NCBI GenBank assembly: GCA_963698995.1
Contig: CAVOTD010000061.1
Coordinates: 35,806 to 99,805 of the forward strand
Direction of reading: 5' to 3'
Length of the DNA stretch: 64,000 nucleotides
Source of the DNA: AP-15 sp963698995
Lineage (GTDB): Bacteria; Pseudomonadota; Alphaproteobacteria; ATCC43930; CGMCC-115725
The notes beneath the pieces are model-generated. The model did no database searches, was not told where the DNA came from, and saw only the letters and a program-made list of their open reading frames with translations. The translations under genes and the position numbers were made by a program. Positions 50,889 to 60,005 of the stretch are shown in pieces (within the stretch, counting starts at the first letter, position 1; the number at the start of each line of letters is the position of its first letter).

Positions 50889-51887
50889 GTGCTGCAAACC
50901 GCGTCCCAGATCACCCCGGCGGCCTTGCCGCTGCCCGAACTCTATCGGCGGGTCGAGCGGCACATCCCGCCCTTCGAATGGGCGATCCTGGCCGACGATA
51001 TTGCCGCCATTCTGAGGCTCAAGCGGGAACGCAACGCCGTCGTCCTGGCGCACAATTACCAGACCCCGGACATCTTCCACACGGTCGCCGACATCGTCGG
51101 CGACAGCCTGGCACTGGCGCGTGAGGCGGTGCGCACCGATGCCGCGGTGATCGTCCTCGCCGGCGTTCATTTCATGGCCGAGACCGCGAAGCTGCTGAAC
51201 CCGGAAAAGACCGTGCTGATCCCGGATCTGGAGGCCGGCTGCTCGCTCGCCGCATCGATCACGGCAGCCGACATCCGGCTGTTGCGCGAGCGCCATCCCG
51301 GCGTGCCGGTGGTGACCTATGTCAATACCTCGGCTGCGGTAAAGGCCGAGTCCGACGTCTGCTGCACCTCGGGCAACGCCAAGAAGGTCATCGAAGCGCT
51401 CGGCGTGCCGCGTGTGATCATGCTGCCGGACGAGTACCTCGCCCGCAATACCGCGGCGCAGACCAAGGTCGAGATCATCGCCTGGAAGGGTCACTGCGAG
51501 GTGCACGAGCGCTTCACCCCGGAAGATATTCGGAACTTACGGGAGAGCCATCCAGGGATCACCGTGCTGGCCCATCCGGAATGCCCGCCGGAGGTCATTG
51601 CCGAATGCGACTTTACCGGCTCGACCGCGGCGATGGCCGATTATGTCGGCAAAGAGCGGCCGGCGCGCGTCGTGTTGCTGACCGAGTGCTCGATGAGCGA
51701 CAATGTCGCGCTCCAGTATCCCGATCTCGAATTCGTGCGGCCGTGCAACCTCTGCCCGCACATGAAGCGGATTACCCTGCCCAAGATCCGCCGTACGCTC
51801 GAAACCATGACCCATGAGGTCACCGTCGACCCGGCGATCGCCGAGCGGGCGCGGCGCACTGTCGAACGCATGCTCGCGCTCGGTTGA
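50889..51887 (+). CDS. nadA: Quinolinate synthase
   Basis: A 332-residue [4Fe-4S] quinolinate synthase. The substrate-binding start is NAVVLAHNYQTPDIFHTVAD, and the conserved CxxC-type regions are SDVCCTSGNAKKVIEALG, LAHPECPPEVIAECDFTGST and FVRPCNLCPHMKRITLPKIR, which give the three cluster Cys. It condenses iminoaspartate with dihydroxyacetone phosphate. The start is the GTG at 50889, because AAAGGAGGT precedes it by five bases; the longer frame from 50856 would begin inside the operator. nadC follows by 21 bp. nadB is absent here, so the iminoaspartate source must be elsewhere. Confidence 0.95.
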   Translation: MLQTASQITPAALPLPELYRRVERHIPPFEWAILADDIAAILRLKRERNAVVLAHNYQTPDIFHTVADIVGDSLALAREAVRTDAAVIVLAGVHFMAETAKLLNPEKTVLIPDLEAGCSLAASITAADIRLLRERHPGVPVVTYVNTSAAVKAESDVCCTSGNAKKVIEALGVPRVIMLPDEYLARNTAAQTKVEIIAWKGHCEVHERFTPEDIRNLRESHPGITVLAHPECPPEVIAECDFTGSTAAMADYVGKERPARVVLLTECSMSDNVALQYPDLEFVRPCNLCPHMKRITLPKIRRTLETMTHEVTVDPAIAERARRTVERMLALG

Positions 51888-51908
51888 GCCGGAGGCCGGG
51901 TTGTGGTG

Positions 51909-52739
51909 ATGCGGCTGATCATCGAGCCGATCGTCCGGGCCGCGTTGCTGGAGGATCTCGGTCGCGCCGGAGACATCACGACTGAGGCAATCGTACCGGA
52001 CGATGCCAGTGTCGAGGCCGTCATCATGGCGCGCCAGCCGGGTGTCGTCGCCGGGCTCGATGCAGCGCTACTGGCGTTCGAGCTCGTCGATCCGGCGTTG
52101 CGGGTCGAGCGCATCTGCGTCGACGGCACACGGATTGCGCGCGGCGAGGTCGTCGGCCGGATCGGTGGCCGGGCTCGCGGTGTGCTCGCAGCCGAGCGCA
52201 CCGCCCTCAACCTCCTGTCGCGAATGTCTGGGGTTGCGACGGCGACCCGGGCACTCGCCGACGCAATCGCCGGCAGCAGGGCCAAGATCGTCTGCACCCG
52301 AAAGACCACACCCGGCCTGCGGACGCTCGAAAAGGAGGCCGTGCGCCTCGGCGGCGGCGCCAACCACCGGTTCGGGCTCGACGACGCGATGCTGATCAAA
52401 GACAACCACATCGCCCTTGCCGGCGGTGTGCGGCCGGCGCTCGAACGCGCGCGGCGGCACGCCGGGCACCTCGTCAAGATCGAGCTCGAGGTCGACACTC
52501 TCGATCAGCTCGCCGAAGCGTTGGAGGTCGGGGTCGACGCCGTGCTGCTCGACAACATGACCCCGGAGACGATGCGCCGGGCGGTCAAGATGGTCGCCGG
52601 CCGCGCCATCACCGAAGCCTCCGGGCGGATCAACCTCGAAACCGCCCCGATCATCGCCGCCACTGGCGTCGATCTGATTTCCAGCGGCTGGATCACCCAC
52701 AGCGCCCCGATCCTCGATCTCGGCCTCGACATCGCATAA
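51909..52739 (+). CDS. nadC: Nicotinate-nucleotide pyrophosphorylase (carboxylating)
   Basis: A 276-residue quinolinate phosphoribosyltransferase. Landmarks are EDLGRAGDITTEAIVPDDAS, AERTALNLLSRMSGVATATR, KIVCTRKTTPGLRTLEKEAV (the conserved TRKTTPGLR), GGANHRFGLDDAMLIKDNHI (AxxHR..LxD..LIKDNH), and IELEVDTLDQLAEALEVGVD. It converts quinolinate and PRPP to nicotinate mononucleotide. The ATG at 51909 is used; an alternative GTG at 51903 adds two residues. It ends the nadA-nadC operon. Confidence 0.95.
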   Translation: MRLIIEPIVRAALLEDLGRAGDITTEAIVPDDASVEAVIMARQPGVVAGLDAALLAFELVDPALRVERICVDGTRIARGEVVGRIGGRARGVLAAERTALNLLSRMSGVATATRALADAIAGSRAKIVCTRKTTPGLRTLEKEAVRLGGGANHRFGLDDAMLIKDNHIALAGGVRPALERARRHAGHLVKIELEVDTLDQLAEALEVGVDAVLLDNMTPETMRRAVKMVAGRAITEASGRINLETAPIIAATGVDLISSGWITHSAPILDLGLDIA

Positions 52740-53130
52740 ACGGCAAAACCGGAGGACGCTAAGCGAAGGAGGGCGGCGCGCTTAACGTGGTCGCGGCAAG
52801 GCGCAAACCGCGCGCGCCGGTCTCGCGCCGCCTGTTTCTCCTGTTTTATCAGGTCGAGATCAGGCGTCGCCAACTCCATTCGATGATTTTCGCGCCCGCT
52901 CAGAGGCGCTCGATGCCATGAGAATACAATACGATTATGGCAATTGGGCGGTTGTCGATACCGCAAATCCCGAGCCAGCGGGCACCCTCTGCGCCCGTTC
53001 CACCCGCTGCGGATCGAGGTGCTCAATCCGTTTAGCGCAGTTTGAGGCGCTCGACCGAATATCGCGATGCGCGCATTGTGCGGTATAATGCGCTTAACGA
53101 TAACCCGGAGCACCGTGGGCTGCCGCAGCC
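52740..53130. other. Intergenic stretch
   Basis: About 390 bp between nadC and the adenylate cyclase pseudogene. No gene, RNA or clear terminator was found. It contains short runs of GCGCGC near 53060-53090. Confidence 0.4.
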
Positions 53131-55067
53131 ATGGCCTCGACCCGCCGTCTTGCCGCGATCCTTGCCGCTGATGTGGCCGGCTATTCGCGCATTATGGGCG
53201 CGGACGAGGAGGGCACGCACGAACGTCTGAAGGCGGTTCGCCGACAGCTCGTCGATCCGAAGATCGAGGAGCATCAGGGCCATATCGTCAAGACGACCGG
53301 CGACGGCATGCTGGTAGAATTTCCGAGCGTTGTCGACGCAGTGCGTTGCGCCGCCGAGGTGCAGCGCGGGATGATTGACCGCGAGCCCGAGGCGACCGAC
53401 GAGCGGCGAATCAGGTTTCGCATCGGCGTCAATCTCGGCGACATCATCGCCGAGGGCGGTGATATCTTCGGTGATGGCGTCAATGTCGCGGCGCGCCTGG
53501 AAGCGCTCGCCGAGCCCGGCGGGATCTGCGTTTCCGGGACGGTGCGCGACCACATCCGCGACAAGCTGCCCTACCCGTTCGAGGATCAGGGCGAGCAGAG
53601 CGTCAAGAACATCGCGCGCCCGATCCGCGTTTATGCGTTGCGCCCCGAAGACATCGCCGAGCTGGCAGTAGCGGGTGTGCCGATCGCGGTGCGTCATCGC
53701 TGGCGCGGCGCATTTGCGGCAGCGTCAGTTGCAGCAGCCGCACTAGTGCTCGTCATCGCCTGGTGGATTTGGCCGGCGACGAGGTCTTCTCCGACCGCGC
53801 CGGCGGCGGGAGCGTCCGCCCCGTCAATTACGCAGCCCCTCTTAGCGCCTCGCCTGTCGATCGTCGTGTTGCCCTTCACCAATCTGAGCAGAGACCCAGA
53901 GCAGCAATATTTCGCCGACGGCATCACCGAGGATTTGACGACCGATCTGTCGCAGGATCGAGCACATGCTCGTGATCTCACGCAATACCGCGTTCACCTA
54001 CAAGGACAAGCCGGTCAACGCGAAGCAGATAGGCCGTGAGCTGGACGTTCGCTATGTGCTTGAAGGGAGTGTCCAGCGTAAAGGTAATCAAGTGCGGGTC
54101 AACGCGCAGCTGATCGACGCCGGGAGCGACTTGCATTTATGGGCCGATCGGTTGGATCGCGATATGGACGACCTGTTCGCACTACAAAACGAAATCACGA
54201 GCCGGATCGCGGTCGCGCTCGGCTATGAGCTGATCGCTGCAGAGGCTACCCGACCAACCCAGGATCCAGATGCGCTGGACTATATATTCCGAGGACGCTC
54301 TGTACGGCTCAAGGCGAATTCGCCGAAAGTCCTCGCGAGAGGCAATCAGCATGTTCGAGCGAGCGTTGGCGCTCGACCCCGGGTCTGTCGAAGCGCAGAG
54401 CTTGTTGGCGAATGCGCTCGCAAACCGGGTAATGGATAATATGACGAACTCGGCCGCAACCGACGTATCACGCGCGGAAGAACTGGTCGGACAAGCCTTG
54501 GCGGCATCACCCCGCAGTGCGCTCGCCCATTTTGCCAAAGGCGAAGTGCTGCGTTGCGCAGGACCGTTTCGACGAAGCCATTCCCGAATACGAGACGGTG
54601 CTCGCGATTCGATCGCAACGCGTTCGGTGCGTTGAACGCTCTCGCCAGGTGCAAGTTGCTAACCGGGTCAATCGAGGAGGTGATCCCGCTCGTACGAGCG
54701 ATGCCATCCGCCTCAGCCCCCGCGCATCCCCGGATCGCCATTATGGTATTTCCGGATCGGGCAAGTGCATCTTGCTGCAATCGCGCACCGATGAGGCGAT
54801 CGCCTGGCTCGAAAAGGCGCGCGGCGCCAATCCGGACATTGCCCGACGTTCACGCTTACCTCGCCTCCGCCTATGCCCTAAAAGGCGACGAGCGAACGCG
54901 CCGCCGTCGAACTCGCCGAAGCCCGCAGGCTGAGCGGCGATGCTCGTTATTCGAGCATCGCCCGCTTGAACGACCGCCCAATATTTCGGGGTACCGAAGA
55001 TCCACGCGCCTGTTCGAAACCACTTATCTTCGCCGGCCTGCGCAAGGCCGGAGTGCCGGAGGAGTAA
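53131..55067 (+). pseudogene. Class III adenylate/guanylate cyclase with TolB-like and TPR domains, multiply frameshifted
   Basis: The first ~275 residues are intact: STRRLAAILAADVAGYSRIM, GADEEGTHERLKAV, HIVKTTGDGMLVEFPSVVDA and GDIFGDGVNVAARLEAL form the cyclase domain, then a membrane helix (AAASVAAAALVLVIAWWIW) and the start of a FlgO/TolB-like region (SIVVLPFTNLSRDPEQQYFA). From ~53955 on, the frame changes repeatedly: MLVISRNTAFTYKDKP in frame two, SREAISMFERALALDPGSVE in frame three, DRFDEAIPEYETVLAI in frame one, and so on to GLRKAGVPEE just before the TAA at 55067. At least seven shifts are needed, so the TPR half is lost as a unit. Confidence 0.85.
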
Positions 55068-55080
55068 AGCGACCGGCCTT

Positions 55081-56580
55081 CTACGGCGCGCGCGGGTCGG
55101 GGATCGGGTCGAGGGGCCAGATGGGGCGGCGGACCTTGGTGAAGAGCTCGGGGGTGTAGATCTCCGAGCACAAAGCGCCGGTGTCGACGAGGATGACCTC
55201 GCGGGCGATCGGCTCGAAGGCGGCGCGGAAATGCTGCATCGACTTGACCGCGACGGTGCGGTAGCGCGTCGGGTCGATGCCGAGCGAGGTGAACTGGCCG
55301 AGATCGACGGCCTGGCCGTTATTGGTGATGACGACGATGTCGATGCCGCCGACGCGGAACACCATCGACGGGCCGTAATTGCGCTCGACGCCGCCGCCCA
55401 TCGGACCATAGGCGATGAACCGGCCGTTGGTTAGGCACACTACCTCGCCGTCCAAGGCAAGCGGCCCACCGCCCACTGACGGGTCGGTCTTGCCGCCGAG
55501 GGTCAATGTGGTTTTCGTCCCGACTCCGGCGCGCATTCCTTCCTGCACGGCCTCGGGGTCGCAGATCGCGTGAAACGCGACGCTCTCGACCCTCGCCTCG
55601 ACGAGGCCCTTCAGAAACGCGGTCGCGTCGCCATAGCCGCCCCCGCCGGGGTTGTCGGTGTAATCGGCGACGACCAGCGGCTTGTCGCCGGGCTTGCCTC
55701 TGCCGGGCGAGCGCCACCGCCTCGGCGATCGGCAGCAGTTTGACCGTCGTGAAGTCGCGCGTCTCCCAAGCGTAATCCATGAATTCTTCGGCAATCACCT
55801 GCCCCCGCGGGCTGTCGCCGTCGACGGTGACCGTCACCGACGGGCCGACATCACGGATATTGGCGCGGCTGAAGCCGGCGCAGATGCTGACCACCAGCGC
55901 CTCGCCGCTCTGCTCTAGCGCCTCGCCGCGGGCGATCAGCTCGGCCATCGGCCCGCGCTGCGTGCGGCCGTGGTCGAGCCCGTAGATCATCGGACGGCGG
56001 GCGATCACGGTCTTGGGCCGGATCTCGCCCTGCATTGCCCGCTCGAGCAGCTCGGCGCCCTGCCAGGCCCGCTCGTGCTGGTCGATATGCGGGTAGGTGC
56101 GATAGGCGATCAGCGCGCTCGCATTGTCGGCCATGCGCCGGCGTCACATTGGCGTGCAGATCGAGGGTGACGACGACCGGCACGTCGGGGCCGAGCCGGC
56201 GGCGCAGCCGCGCCAGGAATTCGCCCTCGGCGTCCTCATGGCTCTCGCTGACCATCGCGCCGTGGAGATGCAATAGTACGCCGTCGATCGGGCCCTTGAT
56301 GTCGACGGCGTCGAGGATCATCGCAGTGATCTGCTCGAAGGCCTCGTCGGTAACGATGCCGGAGGGGTTGGGGTTGGCCGAGACCGGATGGACGAGGTTC
56401 CAGCCGAACTTGTCCGCCGCTTCGAAGGTTGCGCCAAACGCCGAGCGGGTGCCGCGAAACGCCACCGGGAATCTCGTTCTCGAGATGGTAGTCGCGGCGT
56501 CGGATCATCGCCATGTCGGTCGCGACCCGGCTGAACGTGTTGGTCTCGTGCATGAAACGGGCGGTCAAAACGCGCCTCAC
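55081..56580 (-). pseudogene. MlrC (microcystinase)-like M81 metallopeptidase, three frameshifts
   Basis: The pieces in order are RRVLTARFMHETNTFSRVAT (with the zinc-binding HETNTF motif), AFRGTRSAFGATFEAADKFG and HLHGAMVSESHEDAEGEFLA, then VVVTLDLHANVTP, MADNASALIAYRTYPHIDQH, and finally GDKPLVVADYTDNPGGGGYG with FRAAFEPIAREVILVDTGAL. Shifts lie near 56465, 56133 and 55700. Joined, they give a full ~499-residue M81 protein, the family of MlrC, which hydrolyses linear peptides such as opened microcystin, with many uncharacterised members. A GTG start at 56580 fits best. It is convergent with the cyclase pseudogene, with 13 bp between them. Confidence 0.8.
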
Positions 56581-56821
56581 GGGATCACCTCGTCGATTGC
56601 AGCGGTGCTCGGCCGGGGTAATATCCGCGTTGGCCTTCGCCGAGAAGGGGGATGCTATGGCGATCGGCGGTTGCAAAACAGCGTTTCCGGCGAAGCGACA
56701 GAAGTTGAAGCTATGACGAACGGGATGCCAACGCTCGCTGGAACCGCTTTCCGGGTGCGGACGACGCTGGCCGGAACGCTTTGAGCAATCGCGCGAGCGG
56801 TGTGTGGCGGTTAGCTGCTGC

Positions 56822-57818
56822 ATGCTGGCCTTATACAGCAACCGCGGGATTCGCAGCGAACCGCCGACCGATGCCGCCGATGACGCCCTGCCGCGGGAAA
56901 TCGTCTGGATCGACCTGTTGCAGCCCGATGCCGCCGAAATCAAATTTGTCGAAGGAGCGACCGGGCTAGCGGTGCCTAGCCTCGCGGAGCTCAGCGAAAT
57001 CGAAAGCTCCAGTCGATTGCGCACCGAAGATGGCGCGCTCTATCTCAGCGCACCGTTGATCTACAGGGCCGAATCCGATCAGCCGATTTCGACACCGGTC
57101 GGATTCATCTTGACCCGAGAACGGCTGATCACGGTACGTTTCGCCGAACTGCCCTCGTTTGCTGCGTCAACACAACAGAAGGTTCCCGCTGGTAGCGCGC
57201 CACTCACGAGCGCCGGCATTTTTTTTAGCTTGATGGAAGCGACTGTCGACCGCGTCGCCGACACCCTCGAGCGCAGCGCGAGCGAACTCGATAGCTCTGT
57301 CGCACCGGCTGTTTCGGGCCGGACCTGCCGCACCGTTGAGCCGGCGCCCGCCGGCTGGGGAAAGTGCCGATCTGAGGATCATACTGCGGCGCGTCGGCCA
57401 TCACGGCGACCTCGCCTCGAAGATCCGCGACACCCTTCTCGGGATCGGCCGGATCGTGCCCTTCGTCGCCAGCGCGGCTGCCGAATGGCTCCCGGCGGAT
57501 GTCAAGCCGCGGCTCGAGACGCTGCGCCAGGATGTCGCTTCGCTCAACGATTACGATGCGCATCTCGTAAACAAGGTTCAGCTTCTGCTGGATGCGACCT
57601 TGGGCCTGATCAATATCGAGCAGAACAACATAATCAAGGTGTTGACGATCGTCTCGGTGGTCGGCGTGCCGCCGACGCTGGTCGCCAGCATGTATGGCAT
57701 GAACTTCAAGAACATGCCCGAACTCGACTGGGCGTGGGGCTACCCATATGGGCTGGCGCTGATCGCGGCGAGTGCCGTGCTTCCGCTGCTATGGTTCAAA
57801 TGGCGCGGTTGGTTTTAA
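56822..57818 (+). pseudogene. CorA-family Mg2+/Co2+ transporter, one frameshift
   Basis: The N-terminal part gives MLALYSNRGIRSEPP, IVWIDLLQPDAAEIKFVEGA and VGFILTRERLITVRFAEL, the cytosolic domain of CorA. In another frame it continues with LRIILRRVGHHGDLASKIRD, LGLINIEQNNIIKVLTIVSV, VGVPPTLVASMYGMNFKNMP and AVLPLLWFKWRGWF, containing the selectivity motif YGMNF-KNMPEL between the two C-terminal helices. The shift is near 57300-57345. A single event separates two well-conserved halves, so a sequencing error is possible. Confidence 0.82.
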
Positions 57819-57846
57819 GCGGGGTTTAACCGGCGTCAACGGAAAA

Positions 57847-57869
57847 CGCCTCCGACCAAATCGGAGGCG
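57847..57869. terminator. Hairpin between convergent genes, bidirectional terminator
   Basis: CGCCTCCGA at 57847-57855 pairs with TCGGAGGCG at 57861-57869 around a 5-nt loop CCAAA. It lies between the ends of the CorA-like and PRC-barrel genes, which converge here. Confidence 0.6.
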
Positions 57870-57897
57870 CTCCGCATGTTGGTCATCCGCTAGTGGG

Positions 57898-58351
57898 TTA
57901 CCTGCCGGTGCCTAAATGCCCGCCATCGACTGGGGAGGTCGACGTGCCGGCGCCGGTATATGAATTCTCCAGTCGATAATTCTGCGCCTGCTGGAGCTGC
58001 TCCTTGGTGAGATCCAAGGTCAAGCGGTTGTTGTCGGTTTTAATCTCGCGCGGGCTGACAGCGACGTATTTTCCGCCGATCCCGAGGAAAGCCCCGACAT
58101 CTATCACGACTGAGGCGACCTGGCTGTTTCGGTCGAGGACCAGGTCTTTGACGTGGCCGAGCTTGCGGTTCTGCACGTCGTAGACGGTGCTGCCGATCAT
58201 TTTGCTGGCGCGGATCTGGTCGGGCTGGATCTGACTTCTCTGAACCCGCGGGCATGGCGGCCCGGTTCGGCGCAGCCATTTCGGCGTATGCCCCCGGCGC
58301 CGTCGCTACCAACAGGGCCGCGAACGCGGCGGTGATCTGCGGGCTGGACAT
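57898..58351 (-). pseudogene. PRC-barrel domain protein with signal peptide, one frameshift
   Basis: The start (ATG 58351, after GGAGGA) gives a signal peptide MSSPQITAAFAALLVATAPG-AYA followed by EMAAPNRAAMPAGSEKSD. The PRC-barrel domain is in the next frame: IRASKMIGSTVYDVQNRKLG, HVKDLVLDRNSQVASVVIDV, GAFLGIGGKYVAVSPREI. The joint is near 58235. PRC-barrel proteins bind other proteins or RNA in several contexts; exported forms are common in stress operons of alphaproteobacteria. It follows the 26-residue peptide and CsbD genes on the same strand, so it probably belongs to the same stress transcript. Confidence 0.75.
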
Positions 58352-58413
58352 TTTTCCTCCTCTAATCAGCGACAGCGGCCTGAACCCCTGCCGGCGTCGG
58401 GCCGGGCGCCTGC

Positions 58414-58494
58414 TCAAACAACATGGAATAGGTAAAGCAGGATGATGATCGGGATCGGAATCCCGAGTAGCCAAAGCAGAATGCCTCTGCCCAT
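58414..58494 (-). CDS. 26-residue single-pass membrane peptide
   Basis: A 27-codon gene starting MGRGILLWLLGIPIPII and ending in HVV. It is one hydrophobic helix with a small Arg near the N-terminus and a Pro-X-Pro in the middle, a pattern seen in small membrane peptides of alphaproteobacteria next to CsbD and PRC-barrel genes. The ribosome-binding site GGAGG lies seven bases upstream. Its position between CsbD and PRC suggests a common stress operon. Function is unknown. Confidence 0.7.
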   Translation of the reverse strand: MGRGILLWLLGIPIPIIILLYLFHVV

Positions 58495-58526
58495 GACGAC
58501 CTCCGCGGGTGCTGCGACAGTTGGTT

Positions 58527-58712
58527 TTATTTCTTGCCGGCAATCTCGCGAGCGGCATCCTTTGCATGCCCGACCGCGCCCTGAACCCGGCCTTCCACTT
58601 GGTCGGCTTTGCCTTCGGCTTCGGTCTGAGCGTCGCCCGTAGCCCTGCCGGCCACCTCCTTGATTTTGCCGGTCACTTTTTTGACGCCTCCTGCAACCCG
58701 ATCCTTGTCCAT
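58527..58712 (-). CDS. CsbD-family stress-response protein
   Basis: A 61-residue helical, Lys/Ala/Glu-rich protein: MDKDRVAGGVKKVTGKIKEV, AGRATGDAQTEAEGKADQVE and GRVQGAVGHAKDAAREIAGK. It differs from the CsbD gene at 4517 in having the KVTGKIKE/A-type repeat instead of the KGNWKQF start. The ATG at 58712 is preceded by GAGAGG. A GGAAC-N17-TGTT element lies 34 bp upstream. It heads a probable operon with the 26-residue peptide and the PRC-barrel gene. Confidence 0.92.
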   Translation of the reverse strand: MDKDRVAGGVKKVTGKIKEVAGRATGDAQTEAEGKADQVEGRVQGAVGHAKDAAREIAGKK

Positions 58713-58745
58713 CACCAATTCCTCTCGTTGGTTGGTCGTCTAATC

Positions 58746-58771
58746 AACACGGCGCTTTGTTTAGTGGTTCC
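58746..58771 (-). promoter_or_regulatory. EcfG-type general-stress promoter (predicted)
   Basis: On the minus strand, GGAAC (58771-58767), 17 spacer bases, then TGTT (58749-58746), just upstream of the CsbD-type gene. It is the fourth site of this kind in the window. Confidence 0.6.
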
Positions 58772-58816
58772 GATAAACGGGACTGGTCTTTCTTTAAGGT
58801 GCTTGCCCCAAACGAA

Positions 58817-58842
58817 AACGCCCCCGAAATTTCGGGGGCGTT
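58817..58842 (-). terminator. Perfect 26-bp palindrome downstream of hsp20
   Basis: AACGCCCCCGAAA is followed at once by its exact reverse complement, a loop-less 26-bp palindrome that would give a strong GC hairpin. On the minus strand it is followed by GTTTTCGTTT, so it looks like an intrinsic terminator for hsp20. It lies 23 bp past the hsp20 stop. Confidence 0.75.
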
Positions 58843-58864
58843 CCGGTCTAGGGACCGCTGCTCG

Positions 58865-59347
58865 TCAGGCTGCTTGCCGCTCGGTCACCTGCGGTTGCGG
58901 TGCGACGGTCACCTGCTCCGGTTGCCCGGCGCCAATCTGGATTTTACGGGGCTTGGCAGCCTCCGGAACCTCGCGGATCAAGTCGACATGTAACATGCCG
59001 TTGAGCAGGGTAGCGCCGACGACCTTGATGTGGTCGGCGAGGCTGAAGCGCCGCTCGAAGGCACGCCGCGCAATGCCGCGGTGCAGATAATTGGTGTCTT
59101 CGCCGTCCTTTTTCGACTTGCCGGTCACCAGGAGCACGTTCTCCTGAACCGTGATGTCCAGTTCGTCGGACGCAAATCCGGCCACCGCCATCGTCAGCCG
59201 ATAGGCGTCTTCACCGGTCTTTTCGATATTGTATGGCGGGTAGGCTAGGGCCGCATTATCGACACGCGTCGCCGCGTCGACCATACGGGTCAACCGGTCA
59301 AAACCGATCGTCGAGCGGAACAGGGGAGAGAAATCGAAACGATCCAT
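58865..59347 (-). CDS. Hsp20/alpha-crystallin small heat-shock protein (IbpA type)
   Basis: A 160-residue small heat-shock protein. The N-terminal arm is MDRFDFSPLFRSTIGFDRLT, followed by the crystallin domain with PPYNIEKTGEDAYRLTMAVA, GFASDELDITVQENVLLVTG and RAFERRFSLADHIKVVGATL; the C-terminal extension after LIREVPEAAKP lacks a clear IxI. It binds unfolded proteins in the cytosol under heat stress. The start at 59347 is preceded by AAAGGAGA. A sigma32-like promoter and a strong terminator flank it, so it is transcribed alone. Confidence 0.94.
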   Translation of the reverse strand: MDRFDFSPLFRSTIGFDRLTRMVDAATRVDNAALAYPPYNIEKTGEDAYRLTMAVAGFASDELDITVQENVLLVTGKSKKDGEDTNYLHRGIARRAFERRFSLADHIKVVGATLLNGMLHVDLIREVPEAAKPRKIQIGAGQPEQVTVAPQPQVTERQAA

Positions 59348-59441
59348 GACCACATTCTCCTTTGAGCAACATGGGTTTTGGCACCACCGGTACAGCTGAT
59401 GCCAGTCACTGACGTGCAGTCCCAGGTGGCAACTGCACAAT

Positions 59442-59474
59442 GCTTAAATGGTGATTTGCGATATAGTGGTCAAG
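59442..59474 (-). promoter_or_regulatory. Heat-shock (sigma32-like) promoter of hsp20
   Basis: The minus strand has CTTGACC at 59474-59468 and, after 14 bases, CACCATTTAA, compared with the consensus CTTGAAA-N13/17-CCCCATNTA. It lies about 95 bp upstream of the hsp20 start, leaving a long leader that could fold as an RNA thermometer. Confidence 0.55.
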
Positions 59475-59520
59475 AGGGTGGGGAAGGCTGTCAGCCGCCC
59501 GGTCCCGGGTAGCCAAACCC

Positions 59521-59748
59521 TCAGCGCTTAATCCCGAAACCTTGGAACCGCTTGTTGAAACGGGCGAGCTGTCCGCCGGTGTCGATGAGGCGCTGTTGCC
59601 CGCCGGTCCAGGCCGGATGCGACTTCGGGTCGATGTCGAGGCGCAGCGTATCACCCGGCTTGCCGTAGGTCGAACGTGTCTCGTATGAGCTCCCGTCCGT
59701 CATCACAATCGTAATCTCGTGGTAATCCGGGTGAATTCCCTGTCTCAT
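59521..59748 (-). CDS. rpmE: 50S ribosomal protein L31 (zinc-free type)
   Basis: A 75-residue L31: MRQGIHPDYHEITIVMTDGS, YETRSTYGKPGDTLRLDIDP, KSHPAWTGGQQRLIDTGGQL and ARFNKRFQGFGIKR. The Cys residues that bind zinc in the other L31 type are absent, as is normal for many alphaproteobacteria. It is a structural protein of the large ribosomal subunit. It is transcribed on its own between hsp20 and the LysE relic. Confidence 0.96.
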   Translation of the reverse strand: MRQGIHPDYHEITIVMTDGSSYETRSTYGKPGDTLRLDIDPKSHPAWTGGQQRLIDTGGQLARFNKRFQGFGIKR

Positions 59749-60005
59749 CGCCAGTCTCCGCTACACTCGGGCCTTATAGCCAATCCGTGAGCTTATCGCA
59801 ATGCGCGGTACGCGTGTGCCCAGTGCCTCCAGGGTTTGCGCCACCGGAATTGCGAGGACAATGCCGCCGCGTAGATTTGGCTTTCAGCTTAGCCGGCAGC
59901 CCGCCTGAGCCGCCGCTGACGCGGAGCGAGGCGGGTGCTACAGCTGATCTGTGCCGCTGAAGGCGGCCCGCGCCGCTCCGCCGCGGAAAAAGGTGGGATT
60001 GCCTG

